From Synergistaceae bacterium (GTDB lineage: Bacteria; Synergistota; Synergistia; Synergistales; Aminobacteriaceae): a stretch of DNA of 23,680 bases. The stretch spans positions 908 to 24,587 of the forward strand of contig JALHFZ010000025.1 of assembly GCA_022837505.1 (NCBI GenBank). Reading direction: 5' to 3'. The position numbers and the translations under genes are program-made. Under the pieces are notes generated by a model, which worked only from the letters and a program-made list of their open reading frames with translations, did no database searches and was not told the origin of the DNA. Position 1 is the stretch's first letter. The number at the start of each line of letters is the position of its first letter. Positions 14,584 to 21,261 of the stretch are shown here, in pieces.

Positions 14584-16407
14584 ATGAAACAGGAAAGTAA
14601 ACTCAACCGGCTGGCAGAGGAGAAGTCCCCCTACCTGCTGCAGCATGCCTCAAACCCCGTGGACTGGTACCCCTGGGGGGACGAGGCCTTCAAGAAAGCC
14701 CGAGAGGAGGACCGCCCCCTCTTCGTCTCCATCGGCTACGCCACCTGCCACTGGTGCCACGTGATGGAGGACGAGTCCTTCAATGACGGCGAGGTGGCCT
14801 CCCTTCTGAATGACTGCTGCGTCTCCGTGAAGGTTGACCGGGAGGAGCGCCCCGATATCGACGGAACCTTCATGGCGGTCTGCCAGATGATGAACGGAAA
14901 CGGCGGATGGCCCCTGAACGTGATGCTCACCCCCGAGGGGCTTCCCTTCTTCGCCGGGACCTACCTCCCCAAGCGGGGGAGCGCCGGCCGTCCGGGGCTG
15001 GTGGACCTCGTCCCCCGGGTGAAATGGCTCTGGAAGACCCAGAGGGAGGATATAGAAAAGTCTGCCGGGAGCATCGCCGAGACGCTCAGAAACGCGGCGA
15101 ACCCCGAACCGGGCTCCATCCCCGGCTCCGCCGTCATCAGCGCCGCCTACCGGCAGATGGAGGCCTCCTTCGACGATGAGTGGGGGGGCTTTTCCAATGA
15201 GCCCAAATTTCCCATGGCGTCGTGGCTCCTCTTTCTCTCCGCCTACGGAGAGCGCCTGGGGGAGGAAAAGGCCTTTGCCATGGTGGACAAGACCATGGAG
15301 GGGATGTGGAAGGGGGGAATCCACGACCATCTCGGCGGCGGGTTCGCCCGGTACGCCACGGACAGGCAGTGGAATTTTCCCCACTTCGAGAAGATGCTCT
15401 ACGACCAGGCCCTTCTCCTCTACGGGGCGGCGGAGTTCCAGAGCCGGGAGAAAAAAGGGCTCTACGAGGCCTTCGCCGACGACATCGCCGGATTTGTCCT
15501 TGGGGAGATGACCTCCCCTGAGGGAGGGTTCTACTCCGCCTTCGACGCCGACAGCGAGGGGGAGGAGGGGAAGTACTACCTCTGGACGGAGGAGGAGATC
15601 CGCTCCGTGCTGCCCCCCGACGAGGGGGGGATCTTCCTGAACGTCTACGGCGCCCGGAAGGGGGGGAACTTCCGCAACGAGGTCACGGGGAGAATTCTCG
15701 GGGACAATGTCCTCTATCTCGCCATGCCCTTCGAGGAGGCGGCCTCGAAATTTTCCCTTGAGCTTCCGAAGCTCACCGCACTCCTCGCCTCGGCCCGGAC
15801 AAAGCTGCTCGAGGCCCGGAAGAAGCGCACTCCGCCGCTGCTGGACGACAAGATCCTCACCGACTGGAACGGCCTGATGATCGCCGCCCTGGCCCGGGCG
15901 GGGGCGGTCTTCGCCCGTCCCGAGTGGATCGCCGCGGCCCAGAAAGCAGCCCGTTTCGTCGATACGAAGCTTCGGGACAAAGAAGGGGAGCTTCTGCACC
16001 GCTATCGCGGAAAGGAGGCTTCCATCCCGGGATTCCTCGACGACTACGCCTTTCTCATCTGGGGGCTGCTCGAACTGGGGGACGCCACGGAAAAGACCGC
16101 CTACATTGAAAATGCCGGAGTCCTTCTCGACAGGGCCCGGCGGAACTTCGAGGATAAGGAAAAGGGCGGGTTCTTCACCTCCCGGGGAGATGACCCCCAC
16201 CTCTTCCTCCGGCGGAAGGAGGCCTACGACGGGGCCATCCCCTCGGGCAACGCCGTCATGGTCGCCAATGCCCTCAGGCTCGCCGCCCTTCCGGGAAGGA
16301 AGGACTGCGTCGCCCTGGCGCGGAGGACTGCCGGGGCCTTCGGCAGGGGGGCAGAGGAGTACCCCCTCTCCCACGCCTGGCTTCTGGCATCAGTGATGAA
16401 GCTTTAG
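14584..16407 (+). CDS. DUF255/YyaL-type thioredoxin-domain protein
   Basis: A 607-residue cytoplasmic protein of the YyaL/SSP411 family (related to human SPATA20). The N-terminal domain is thioredoxin-like: the family opening NRLAEEKSPYLLQHASNPVDWYPWG is present (shown here by residues 9-33), then the CxxC site in ATCHWCHVMEDESF (near residue 55), and VDREERPDID. The remainder is an alpha/alpha toroid resembling N-acylglucosamine 2-epimerase or glycosidase folds, with GGIHDHLGGGFARYATD, FPHFEKMLYDQA, DADSEGEEGKYYLWTEEEI and DDKILTDWNGLMIAALARAG. The biochemical function of the family is not established. The start has AAGGAGG seven nucleotides upstream. At 607 residues it is somewhat shorter than many family members (about 650-690), but all core motifs are present. 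Its TAG overlaps the stop of the convergent MATE gene. Confidence 0.92.
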   Translation: MKQESKLNRLAEEKSPYLLQHASNPVDWYPWGDEAFKKAREEDRPLFVSIGYATCHWCHVMEDESFNDGEVASLLNDCCVSVKVDREERPDIDGTFMAVCQMMNGNGGWPLNVMLTPEGLPFFAGTYLPKRGSAGRPGLVDLVPRVKWLWKTQREDIEKSAGSIAETLRNAANPEPGSIPGSAVISAAYRQMEASFDDEWGGFSNEPKFPMASWLLFLSAYGERLGEEKAFAMVDKTMEGMWKGGIHDHLGGGFARYATDRQWNFPHFEKMLYDQALLLYGAAEFQSREKKGLYEAFADDIAGFVLGEMTSPEGGFYSAFDADSEGEEGKYYLWTEEEIRSVLPPDEGGIFLNVYGARKGGNFRNEVTGRILGDNVLYLAMPFEEAASKFSLELPKLTALLASARTKLLEARKKRTPPLLDDKILTDWNGLMIAALARAGAVFARPEWIAAAQKAARFVDTKLRDKEGELLHRYRGKEASIPGFLDDYAFLIWGLLELGDATEKTAYIENAGVLLDRARRNFEDKEKGGFFTSRGDDPHLFLRRKEAYDGAIPSGNAVMVANALRLAALPGRKDCVALARRTAGAFGRGAEEYPLSHAWLLASVMKL

Positions 16408-17777
16408 GCCGTACCGGACGGTTTGGGAGGGGCGTCTTCGCAGAAATTGCGGAGGCGCCCCATTTCTTTGCGATAGAGCCCGAGGGTGAGGAGGGCGGCG
16501 CCGAAGTCCGCCAGGGGGAAGGCCATCCATACCCCTGAGACCCCCCGGAGGGGGGCGAGAAGGAGGACGAGGGGGATGAGAAGGAGGACCTGCCGCAGCA
16601 GGGAGAGGACGAAGGAGGGGCGGGCCTTCCCTATGGCCTGGAAGAGCCCCGAGGCCATGACCTGGAACCCCACCACGGGCATGCCGAGGGCAAGCATCCG
16701 GGCGGCGTCCCTTCCGTGGCGGAGGACCTCCGGCGCCGAGGTGAACAGGCCGACGAGCTTTTCAGGGGCGAAGAAGAGAACCCCCCCTCCGGCGGCGCAG
16801 AGGAAGGTGGATACGGCGATGGAGAGGCGCATGGCCGAAGCGACCCGGCAGAACTGCTTCGCTCCGTAATTGAACCCCACCAGGGGGAGCAGCCCCTGGA
16901 CGACGCCGAAGACGGGCATCACGGCGAAGAGGAGCAGCCGGTTGACCACTCCGTAGGCGGCCACGGCGTAATTCCCTCCCGCGGCGGCGAGGGAGCCGTT
17001 GACCACCAGAAGGGAGAGGCTGGCCGCCCCCTGGCGGGCCGAGGCGGCCGCCCCCACGGAGAGGCTCTCCCGGAGGATCCTCCCCCGGAGGCGGAAGTGC
17101 TTCCATCGGAGGGCCACCACGCTCCGCCCGGCCAGGTAGTACCATCCGAGCCAGAGGGCCGTTGCCCCCTGGCTGACCACCGTGGCGAGGGCGGCCCCCC
17201 GGATGCCCCAGCCGAAGGCGAAGATGAAGACGGGGTCGAGGAGGGTGTTTATCCCCGCGGAGATGATCATGGTCATCATGGCGAAGGAGGCGTTTCCCTC
17301 CGCCCGGACGAAGTTGTTCGCCGCGATGGAGAAGGCGAAGAAGGGGGCTCCGTAGAAGAGCGCCCCGGTGTAGTCAATGGCGAGGGGGAGGATGGCCGGG
17401 CTCGTCCCCATGAGCCGCAGAAGGAGGGGAGCCCAGCGGATCCCCCCGGCGCCGAGGAGGAGCCCCGCTCCGAGGACCAGGAGGAAGAGGGTCCCCACGG
17501 TCCGCTCGGCCCGTTTTCTCCGCCCTGCACCGAGGGAGCGGGAGATGAGGGAGGCTCCGCCCACTCCGGGGGCCTGGGCCATGGCCATGATGATCATCTG
17601 AAGGGGGAAGGCCATGGTGATGGCGGCGATCCCCTCCGGCCCCACCCCCCAGCCGACGAAGAAGGCGTCCACGAGGGTATAGGAGGCCTGGACGAACATG
17701 CCGACGGCCGCCGGAAGGGAGAGACGGAGAAGAAGAGGGCCGACGGAACCCTGTCCGAGGGCCTGAGGATCGTGCAT
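16404..17777 (-). CDS. MATE-family multidrug/metabolite exporter
   Basis: A 457-residue polytopic membrane transporter of the MATE family, expected to have 12 helices and to export cationic or drug-like compounds using a sodium or proton gradient. Family marks include LSLPAAVGMFVQASYTLVDAFFVG at the N-terminus (helix 1), GVGGASLISRSLGAGRRKRAE at the first loop, and GVVQGLLPLVGFNYGAKQFCRVASAM at the corresponding loop of the second half, showing the internal two-fold repeat. The start is ATG 17777, because GGAGG stands eight nucleotides upstream and the family-like sequence begins there; the frame is open to 17888, but that stretch overlaps the promoter region. It stands divergent from the 222-residue gene and convergent with the DUF255 gene, whose stop codon it overlaps by three to four bases. 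Confidence 0.92.
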   Translation of the reverse strand: MHDPQALGQGSVGPLLLRLSLPAAVGMFVQASYTLVDAFFVGWGVGPEGIAAITMAFPLQMIIMAMAQAPGVGGASLISRSLGAGRRKRAERTVGTLFLLVLGAGLLLGAGGIRWAPLLLRLMGTSPAILPLAIDYTGALFYGAPFFAFSIAANNFVRAEGNASFAMMTMIISAGINTLLDPVFIFAFGWGIRGAALATVVSQGATALWLGWYYLAGRSVVALRWKHFRLRGRILRESLSVGAAASARQGAASLSLLVVNGSLAAAGGNYAVAAYGVVNRLLLFAVMPVFGVVQGLLPLVGFNYGAKQFCRVASAMRLSIAVSTFLCAAGGGVLFFAPEKLVGLFTSAPEVLRHGRDAARMLALGMPVVGFQVMASGLFQAIGKARPSFVLSLLRQVLLLIPLVLLLAPLRGVSGVWMAFPLADFGAALLTLGLYRKEMGRLRNFCEDAPPKPSGTA

Positions 17778-17823
17778 GGATTTTGCCTCCTTTTCCTTTT
17801 CTAATTTGGCATGAATGATCAAA

Positions 17824-17829
17824 AGTATA
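17824..17829 (-). promoter_or_regulatory. Candidate -10 box for the MATE gene
   Basis: The minus strand reads TATACT (five of six), about 47 nt upstream of the MATE start. The -35 position has no good match. It lies back to back with the promoter at 17847-17875. Confidence 0.4.
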
Positions 17830-17846
17830 CCAGAAAGAAAAGGTCC

Positions 17847-17875
17847 TTGTGATCTCTCCGGCCGTGGAGTATACT
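17847..17875 (+). promoter_or_regulatory. Sigma-70-type promoter of the 17907-18679 gene
   Basis: TTGTGA (17847-17852, four of six) is followed by a 17-bp spacer and TATACT (17870-17875, five of six). Transcription would begin about 25 nt before the ATG at 17907, directly ahead of a strong Shine-Dalgarno sequence. Confidence 0.65.
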
Positions 17876-17906
17876 TTGCCTGGAGCATACCGATAAGGAG
17901 GAGACT

Positions 17907-18014
17907 ATGAAGAACTTTCCCCGGAACCCCAATGCCGCTGCCGGGCGGAAAGATCGCCCACGGTCTCTTCCCGGGTCCGCCCCATTGCGGCGGAACGGCG
18001 AGGGCCGGAAGTGA
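17907..18014 (+). other. 35-codon leader ORF, or misframed 5' end of the next gene
   Basis: An ATG with AAGGAGG directly upstream (17896-17902), the best ribosome-binding site in this region, opens a 35-codon basic frame (MKNFPRNPNAAAGRKDRP...). It stops at TGA 18012-18014, overlapping the GTG start of the next ORF (GTGA). It may be a translationally coupled leader peptide. Alternatively, one extra base in the C4 run at 17919-17922 would join this start to the downstream frame, giving a single protein of about 257 residues. Confidence 0.35.
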
Positions 18015-18679
18015 CGGTCCTCCCCTACTGGAATTCGACCATGAATATGAGAATCCCCTCCTGGTTTCCCTTCGGAGTGGATTATATCCCTGTGTCGGTG
18101 AACGCCCACCACAGCGGCATCCTCCGCAGGATCGCCTCCCTCTCCCTCCGTCTGAACAGCGAATTTCTCTGCCTGACGAGCATCCAGAGCGGCTCGACGG
18201 GCAATCTTCTCCGGGAGAGCATGTTCGTCCCCGGGCAGGGGAGAGATTTCGAGCTCGGGTTCAGCATGCTCTTCGGCTACTCCCCCTTCATGGAGGAACT
18301 TGTCTCCTCCCTGGTCTCCGGCCAGGAGGGGGTGGCGGCGGGGATATCCTTCTGCTGCCTGTGGGACCGGGATATCCTCCGGGAGACCTTCAAGGCCATT
18401 GTCCTGGTGAGCGGCGACCCCTTCTTCTCCGAGGACGACTTTCTCGCCCACCTTGCGGAGGCCCTTGAGAGGCGGGCGCCCCTCCAGGCCAATCTTCCCT
18501 TCTTCGCGGAGAAATTCGGATACCGGCGGTTTTTCATCCCCTACGAGACGGATGACCCGGTGCATCTCGAGATCAGCCGCCTTCTCTATGAGATGGAGTT
18601 TGATGAGACCCGTAAGTGGGTGGGACCGTCGCCGGAAATATCCCTCCCCCTCCTCTTCGGCCTTAAAATGCCGATTTAA
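18011..18679 (+). CDS. Hypothetical protein upstream of rpoD
   Basis: A 222-residue soluble-looking protein that I do not recognise. There is no signal peptide or long hydrophobic helix. Features include a leading PSWFPFGVDYIPVSVNAHH, a Ser/Gly segment SIQSGSTGNLLRES, an aromatic-rich FGYRRFFIPYETDDP and a C-terminal FDETRKWVGPSPEISLP. The start used is GTG 18011, with GAGG seven nucleotides upstream; the first ATG in frame is 18041 with a weak site. In the same frame upstream of the GTG, codons remain open back to TAA 17894 but contain no start, so the true N-terminus may come from the 17907 ATG through a frameshift. It shares a promoter region with the MATE gene, divergently. No terminator separates it from rpoD, but rpoD has its own promoter. 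Confidence 0.7.
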   Translation: MTVLPYWNSTMNMRIPSWFPFGVDYIPVSVNAHHSGILRRIASLSLRLNSEFLCLTSIQSGSTGNLLRESMFVPGQGRDFELGFSMLFGYSPFMEELVSSLVSGQEGVAAGISFCCLWDRDILRETFKAIVLVSGDPFFSEDDFLAHLAEALERRAPLQANLPFFAEKFGYRRFFIPYETDDPVHLEISRLLYEMEFDETRKWVGPSPEISLPLLFGLKMPI

Positions 18680-18688
18680 TGGTATAAT
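18680..18688 (+). promoter_or_regulatory. Extended -10 promoter of rpoD
   Basis: TGGTATAAT: a perfect TATAAT (18683-18688) preceded by the TGn extension. The -35 region does not match TTGACA, as is common for extended -10 promoters. It lies right after the stop of the upstream gene and about 100 nt before the rpoD ATG, leaving a fairly long untranslated leader (18690-18791) in which I see no clear structure. Confidence 0.65.
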
Positions 18689-18791
18689 ATCTTTCCAAAG
18701 AAAATACTCTGCCATATCCGTCGGCCCGGTCTTTCGCCAATCAGGAAGAACCGGATCGAACTTGGTGTTTTGAGAAGGGGACGGGATCTCC

Positions 18792-20039
18792 ATGGAAAAC
18801 GATATTTTGAACGAGAAGGATGTTCTGAGCGAAAAAGAGGTTTTGAACTCTCCGGAAATTCTCGAGGGGAAGGACCCCCTTGCCCTCGAAAAGGACCCCC
18901 TTGAGGAGAAGGACGGGAAGAAGGAGGAACAATCCCCGGACGAAGGAAGCGATTATCTCACCAGTGTGGAGGAACTCATAACCGAGGGGAAGGCCAAGGG
19001 GTTTGTCACCCAGAAGGACGTGGAACGGCATATCCCCCTCGAAAAATGGAGCACTGAGATTCTGGACGATGTCGTCTCTATCCTGATGGAAAGGGGAATC
19101 GAGGTCGTGGAGGATGAAGCGAGGGAGGCTGCACCGATACAGGAGAAGCCCGACGAAGATATGATCCGCCAGCCCTCTCCCGATATGGAGATCGGCAAGC
19201 TCGATGATATTCCCCTCACCGATCCCGTCCGCATGTACCTCCGGGAGATCGGCAAGGTTCCCCTTCTTGACGCGGCCGAGGAAGTGGAGCTGGCCAAGCG
19301 GGTGGAGGCCGGGGAGGATCTGGCCAAGAGGAAGATCGTGGACGCGAACCTCCGCCTCGTGGTCAGCATCGCCAAGAAATACATCGGCAGGGGGATGCTC
19401 TTTCTCGACCTCATTCAGGAGGGGAACCTCGGCCTTATCCGGGCGGTGGAGAAGTTCGACTACCGGAAGGGGTTCAAATTCAGCACCTACGCCACCTGGT
19501 GGATCCGCCAGGCCATCACCCGGGCCATTGCAGACCAGGCCCGGACGATCCGGGTGCCCGTCCACATGGTGGAGACCATCAACAAGATGGTGCGGATCTC
19601 CCGGCAGCTCGTCCAGCGCCTCGGACGGGAGCCCACGGACGAGGAGATCGCCCGGGAGATGGAGATCGAACCCTCCAAGGTGGAGGAGATCCGCCGTATT
19701 GCCCAGCTCCCCGTCTCCCTCGAGACCCCCATCGGCGAGGAGGAGGACAGCCAGCTCGGCGACTTTATCGAGGACCGGGACCTTCCCAGCCCCGAGGAGG
19801 CCGCGGCGGGGCACCTTCTTCACGAACAGATCGACGAGATGCTCGACGCCCTCTCTGAGCGGGAGCGGGAGGTGCTGCACTACCGCTTCGGCCTCGAGGA
19901 CGGCCGGTCCTACACCCTTGAGGAAGTGGGGAAGCGCTTTGGCGTCACCAGGGAGCGCATCCGCCAGATCGAGGCCAAGGCCCTGCGGAAGCTGCGCCAT
20001 CCGAGCAGAAGCAAGAAGCTCAAGGATTTCCTCGACTGA
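18792..20039 (+). CDS. rpoD: Primary RNA polymerase sigma factor (RpoD/SigA)
   Basis: The housekeeping sigma-70 subunit that directs RNA polymerase to promoters; 415 residues, a usual length for SigA-type factors. Region 1.1 is at about 58-105 (SVEELITEGKAKGFVTQKDVE), region 1.2 at about 142-175 (DPVRMYLREIGKVPLLDAAEE), region 2 at about 185-260 with IQEGNLGLIRAVEKFDY and FKFSTYATWWIRQAI (core binding and -10 recognition), region 3 with GREPTDEEIAREM, and region 4 at about 353-415 with the helix-turn-helix YTLEEVGKRFGVTRERIRQIE. The first ~45 residues are an acidic, six-residue degenerate repeat (ILNEKD, VLSEKE, VLNSPE, ILEGKD and so on), not part of a conserved sigma region. The Shine-Dalgarno region before the ATG (AGGGGA, about 11 nt away) is rather distant. 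It ends in TGA, followed by a hairpin. Confidence 0.97.
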   Translation: MENDILNEKDVLSEKEVLNSPEILEGKDPLALEKDPLEEKDGKKEEQSPDEGSDYLTSVEELITEGKAKGFVTQKDVERHIPLEKWSTEILDDVVSILMERGIEVVEDEAREAAPIQEKPDEDMIRQPSPDMEIGKLDDIPLTDPVRMYLREIGKVPLLDAAEEVELAKRVEAGEDLAKRKIVDANLRLVVSIAKKYIGRGMLFLDLIQEGNLGLIRAVEKFDYRKGFKFSTYATWWIRQAITRAIADQARTIRVPVHMVETINKMVRISRQLVQRLGREPTDEEIAREMEIEPSKVEEIRRIAQLPVSLETPIGEEEDSQLGDFIEDRDLPSPEEAAAGHLLHEQIDEMLDALSEREREVLHYRFGLEDGRSYTLEEVGKRFGVTRERIRQIEAKALRKLRHPSRSKKLKDFLD

Positions 20040-20060
20040 CAATCTTTTACCGGAACCACC

Positions 20061-20099
20061 GACAAACCGTCTCTCCTCTTCTGAGGGAGGCGGTTTGTC
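20061..20099 (+). terminator. Hairpin terminator after rpoD
   Basis: GACAAACCG (20061-20069) pairs with CGGTTTGTC (20091-20099), with additional partial pairing inside. A weak T-containing tail (TATTTC) follows. A second small hairpin (20113-20119 with 20125-20131, GAGGGGA/TCCCCTC) lies just downstream. Together they fill most of the rpoD-dodecin gap. Confidence 0.65.
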
Positions 20100-20140
20100 T
20101 ATTTCAGGAGGAGAGGGGAAGAACTCCCCTCCCGCCCCCC

Positions 20141-20176
20141 TTGACGGACTATTCAAAAATGGAGTATGGTTATACT
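20141..20176 (+). promoter_or_regulatory. Candidate promoter of dodecin
   Basis: TTGACG (20141-20146, five of six) is followed by 18 bp and TATGGT (20165-20170, four of six). A better -10 hexamer, TATACT (20171-20176), lies six bases further on but would need a 24-bp spacer from that -35. Which -10 is used cannot be decided by eye. Confidence 0.5.
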
Positions 20177-20240
20177 ATTCCTGAAAAGAAGGATAGGCCG
20201 CCCCTTTCCTCCGGGCGGAAGAATGAAGGGAGGCAAAACT

Positions 20241-20447
20241 ATGGACAGCGTCTACAAGATCATCGAACTTGTGGGAACGAGCAGTGAATCCTGGGAGAAG
20301 GCCGCCGCCAACGCGGTGGAGAGGGCCTCGAAGACCCTGAGGGATATTCGGGTCGCCGAGGTCTGCCTTCTCGACATGACCATGGAAAACGGCCATGTCA
20401 AGGCCTACCGGGCAAAGGTGAAGGTCTCCTTCAAGTACGAAGACTGA
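20241..20447 (+). CDS. Dodecin (flavin-binding dodecamer)
   Basis: A 68-residue protein of the dodecin family, small beta-alpha-beta-beta subunits that assemble as a hollow dodecamer and store or buffer flavins (FMN, riboflavin) or, in some bacteria, CoA. The sequence fits along its full length: VYKIIELVGTSSESWEKAAANAVERASKTL (strand and helix), then IRVAEVCLLDMTMENG and VKAYRAKVKVSFKYED (two strands). The Trp at residue 18 (SESWEKA) is the position that stacks on flavin in bacterial dodecins. The start is ATG 20241 with GGGAGG seven nucleotides upstream; the frame is open to 20166, but that would place the start within the promoter. It is monocistronic, with tandem hairpins downstream. Confidence 0.92.
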   Translation: MDSVYKIIELVGTSSESWEKAAANAVERASKTLRDIRVAEVCLLDMTMENGHVKAYRAKVKVSFKYED

Positions 20448-21177
20448 CCCAGGCCCGCAAGGAGATCATGCCGAAGGGGCCTGAGGCCCCTTCGGCATGA
20501 CGTACCCCTTCCGTCCGCCCGGGGGGGAGCCCCCGGTCCGGGAGCTCCCCCCGGGCGGCGCTTTTTTCACCCCCCAGACGGGGGGACCAGTTCAGCCTTT
20601 CCACCAGAAGCTCCCCTCCGGAGAGGAGGAGGACGTGCACGCCGCAGTAGTCCTGCCGCAGGGTGAAGAGCCTCTGCCAGGGGAGTTCGAGAAGGGTCAG
20701 GAGTATGGTCTTGAATACCCCCGAGTGGGCGGCGACGAGGATGTCCCCCCTCTGTTCGTCCGCCAGGGAGAGAAAGGCAGGCCAGACCCGCTGCTGCACC
20801 TCGAGGAAGTTCTCTCCCCCCTCGGGGCGGAAATTGGCGAAGTCCCGCCCTCGCTCCTCGTAGGCGCCGGGGTCCTTGAGGCGTATCTCGTCCATGGTGA
20901 GCAGCTCCCATTTTCCGAAGGCGACCTCCTGAAGGGCGGGGAGGGTCGTGAAGGGGATGTCCCGATGCCCTGCGATGATGGAGGCCGTCTCGTCTGCCCG
21001 TTTGAGGCCGCTCGTGAAGACCCCTTCGAGGGGGAGGTTCTCGAAGACGCTTCTCAGTTCCTCCGCCTGCTTCCGGCCTTCCTCCGACAGGGGGAGGTCC
21101 GACCGCCCGAGAAAGCGGGTGTTCCGGTCGGGCAGCTCGGGGCGGCCGTGGCGGACGAGGTAGATTCTTTTTTCCAT
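20431..21177 (-). CDS. Histidine phosphatase (phosphoglycerate mutase-like)
   Basis: A member of the histidine phosphatase superfamily (CobC/GpmB-like), which removes phosphate through a phosphohistidine intermediate. The catalytic RHG motif is at residues 9-11 (YLVRHGRPELP), a second Arg is in SGLKRADETA, the catalytic acid in LQEVAFGKWE, and the second His in VAAHSGVFK. Such proteins are usually about 200 residues. Here the frame runs to 248, because the last ~45 residues (SAARGELPDRGLPPG...) are translated from the dodecin terminator hairpins and overlap the dodecin gene antisense. One extra base in the homopolymers at 20570-20575 or 20580-20585 would give a TGA at 20567-20569 and a normal length. 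The start has a perfect AAGGAGGT six nucleotides upstream. The substrate cannot be told; alpha-ribazole phosphate is one family precedent. Confidence 0.85.
   Translation of the reverse strand: MEKRIYLVRHGRPELPDRNTRFLGRSDLPLSEEGRKQAEELRSVFENLPLEGVFTSGLKRADETASIIAGHRDIPFTTLPALQEVAFGKWELLTMDEIRLKDPGAYEERGRDFANFRPEGGENFLEVQQRVWPAFLSLADEQRGDILVAAHSGVFKTILLTLLELPWQRLFTLRQDYCGVHVLLLSGGELLVERLNWSPRLGGEKSAARGELPDRGLPPGRTEGVRHAEGASGPFGMISLRAWVSLRT
20466..20500. terminator. 16-bp perfect hairpin between convergent genes
   Basis: Bases 20466-20481 pair perfectly with 20485-20500 around a TGA loop. There is no T-run on either side, but it lies 18 nt past the dodecin stop and just ahead of the T-tailed hairpin at 20515-20567. 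It may act as a transcript 3'-end stabiliser or part of a tandem terminator. Confidence 0.55.
20515..20567 (+). terminator. Intrinsic terminator of dodecin
   Basis: A GC-rich stem (about 20515-20529 with 20545-20558, one bulged G) is followed by a T6 run at 20562-20567. It is oriented for plus-strand transcription. The minus-strand phosphatase frame, as written, reads straight through it. Confidence 0.8.
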
Positions 21178-21195
21178 GGAGGTACCTCCTTATGA

Positions 21196-21224
21196 TTGGT
21201 TCCGTCTGCCTCTTAGGGTACAAT
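21196..21224 (+). promoter_or_regulatory. Candidate promoter of the dehydrogenase-exoIII unit
   Basis: TTGGTT (21196-21201, three of six, with the important TTG) is followed by a 17-bp spacer and TACAAT (21219-21224, five of six), about 37 nt before the ATG at 21262. Confidence 0.5.
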
Positions 21225-21261
21225 AACAGGCAGAGAATGACCAGAAAGGAGAAGTGCTTTC

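Noticed and set aside
18012..18014. Second possible selenocysteine TGA, in the 35-codon ORF
   Set aside because: Reading through it gives only ten more codons before another stop, and the downstream gene lies in a different frame.
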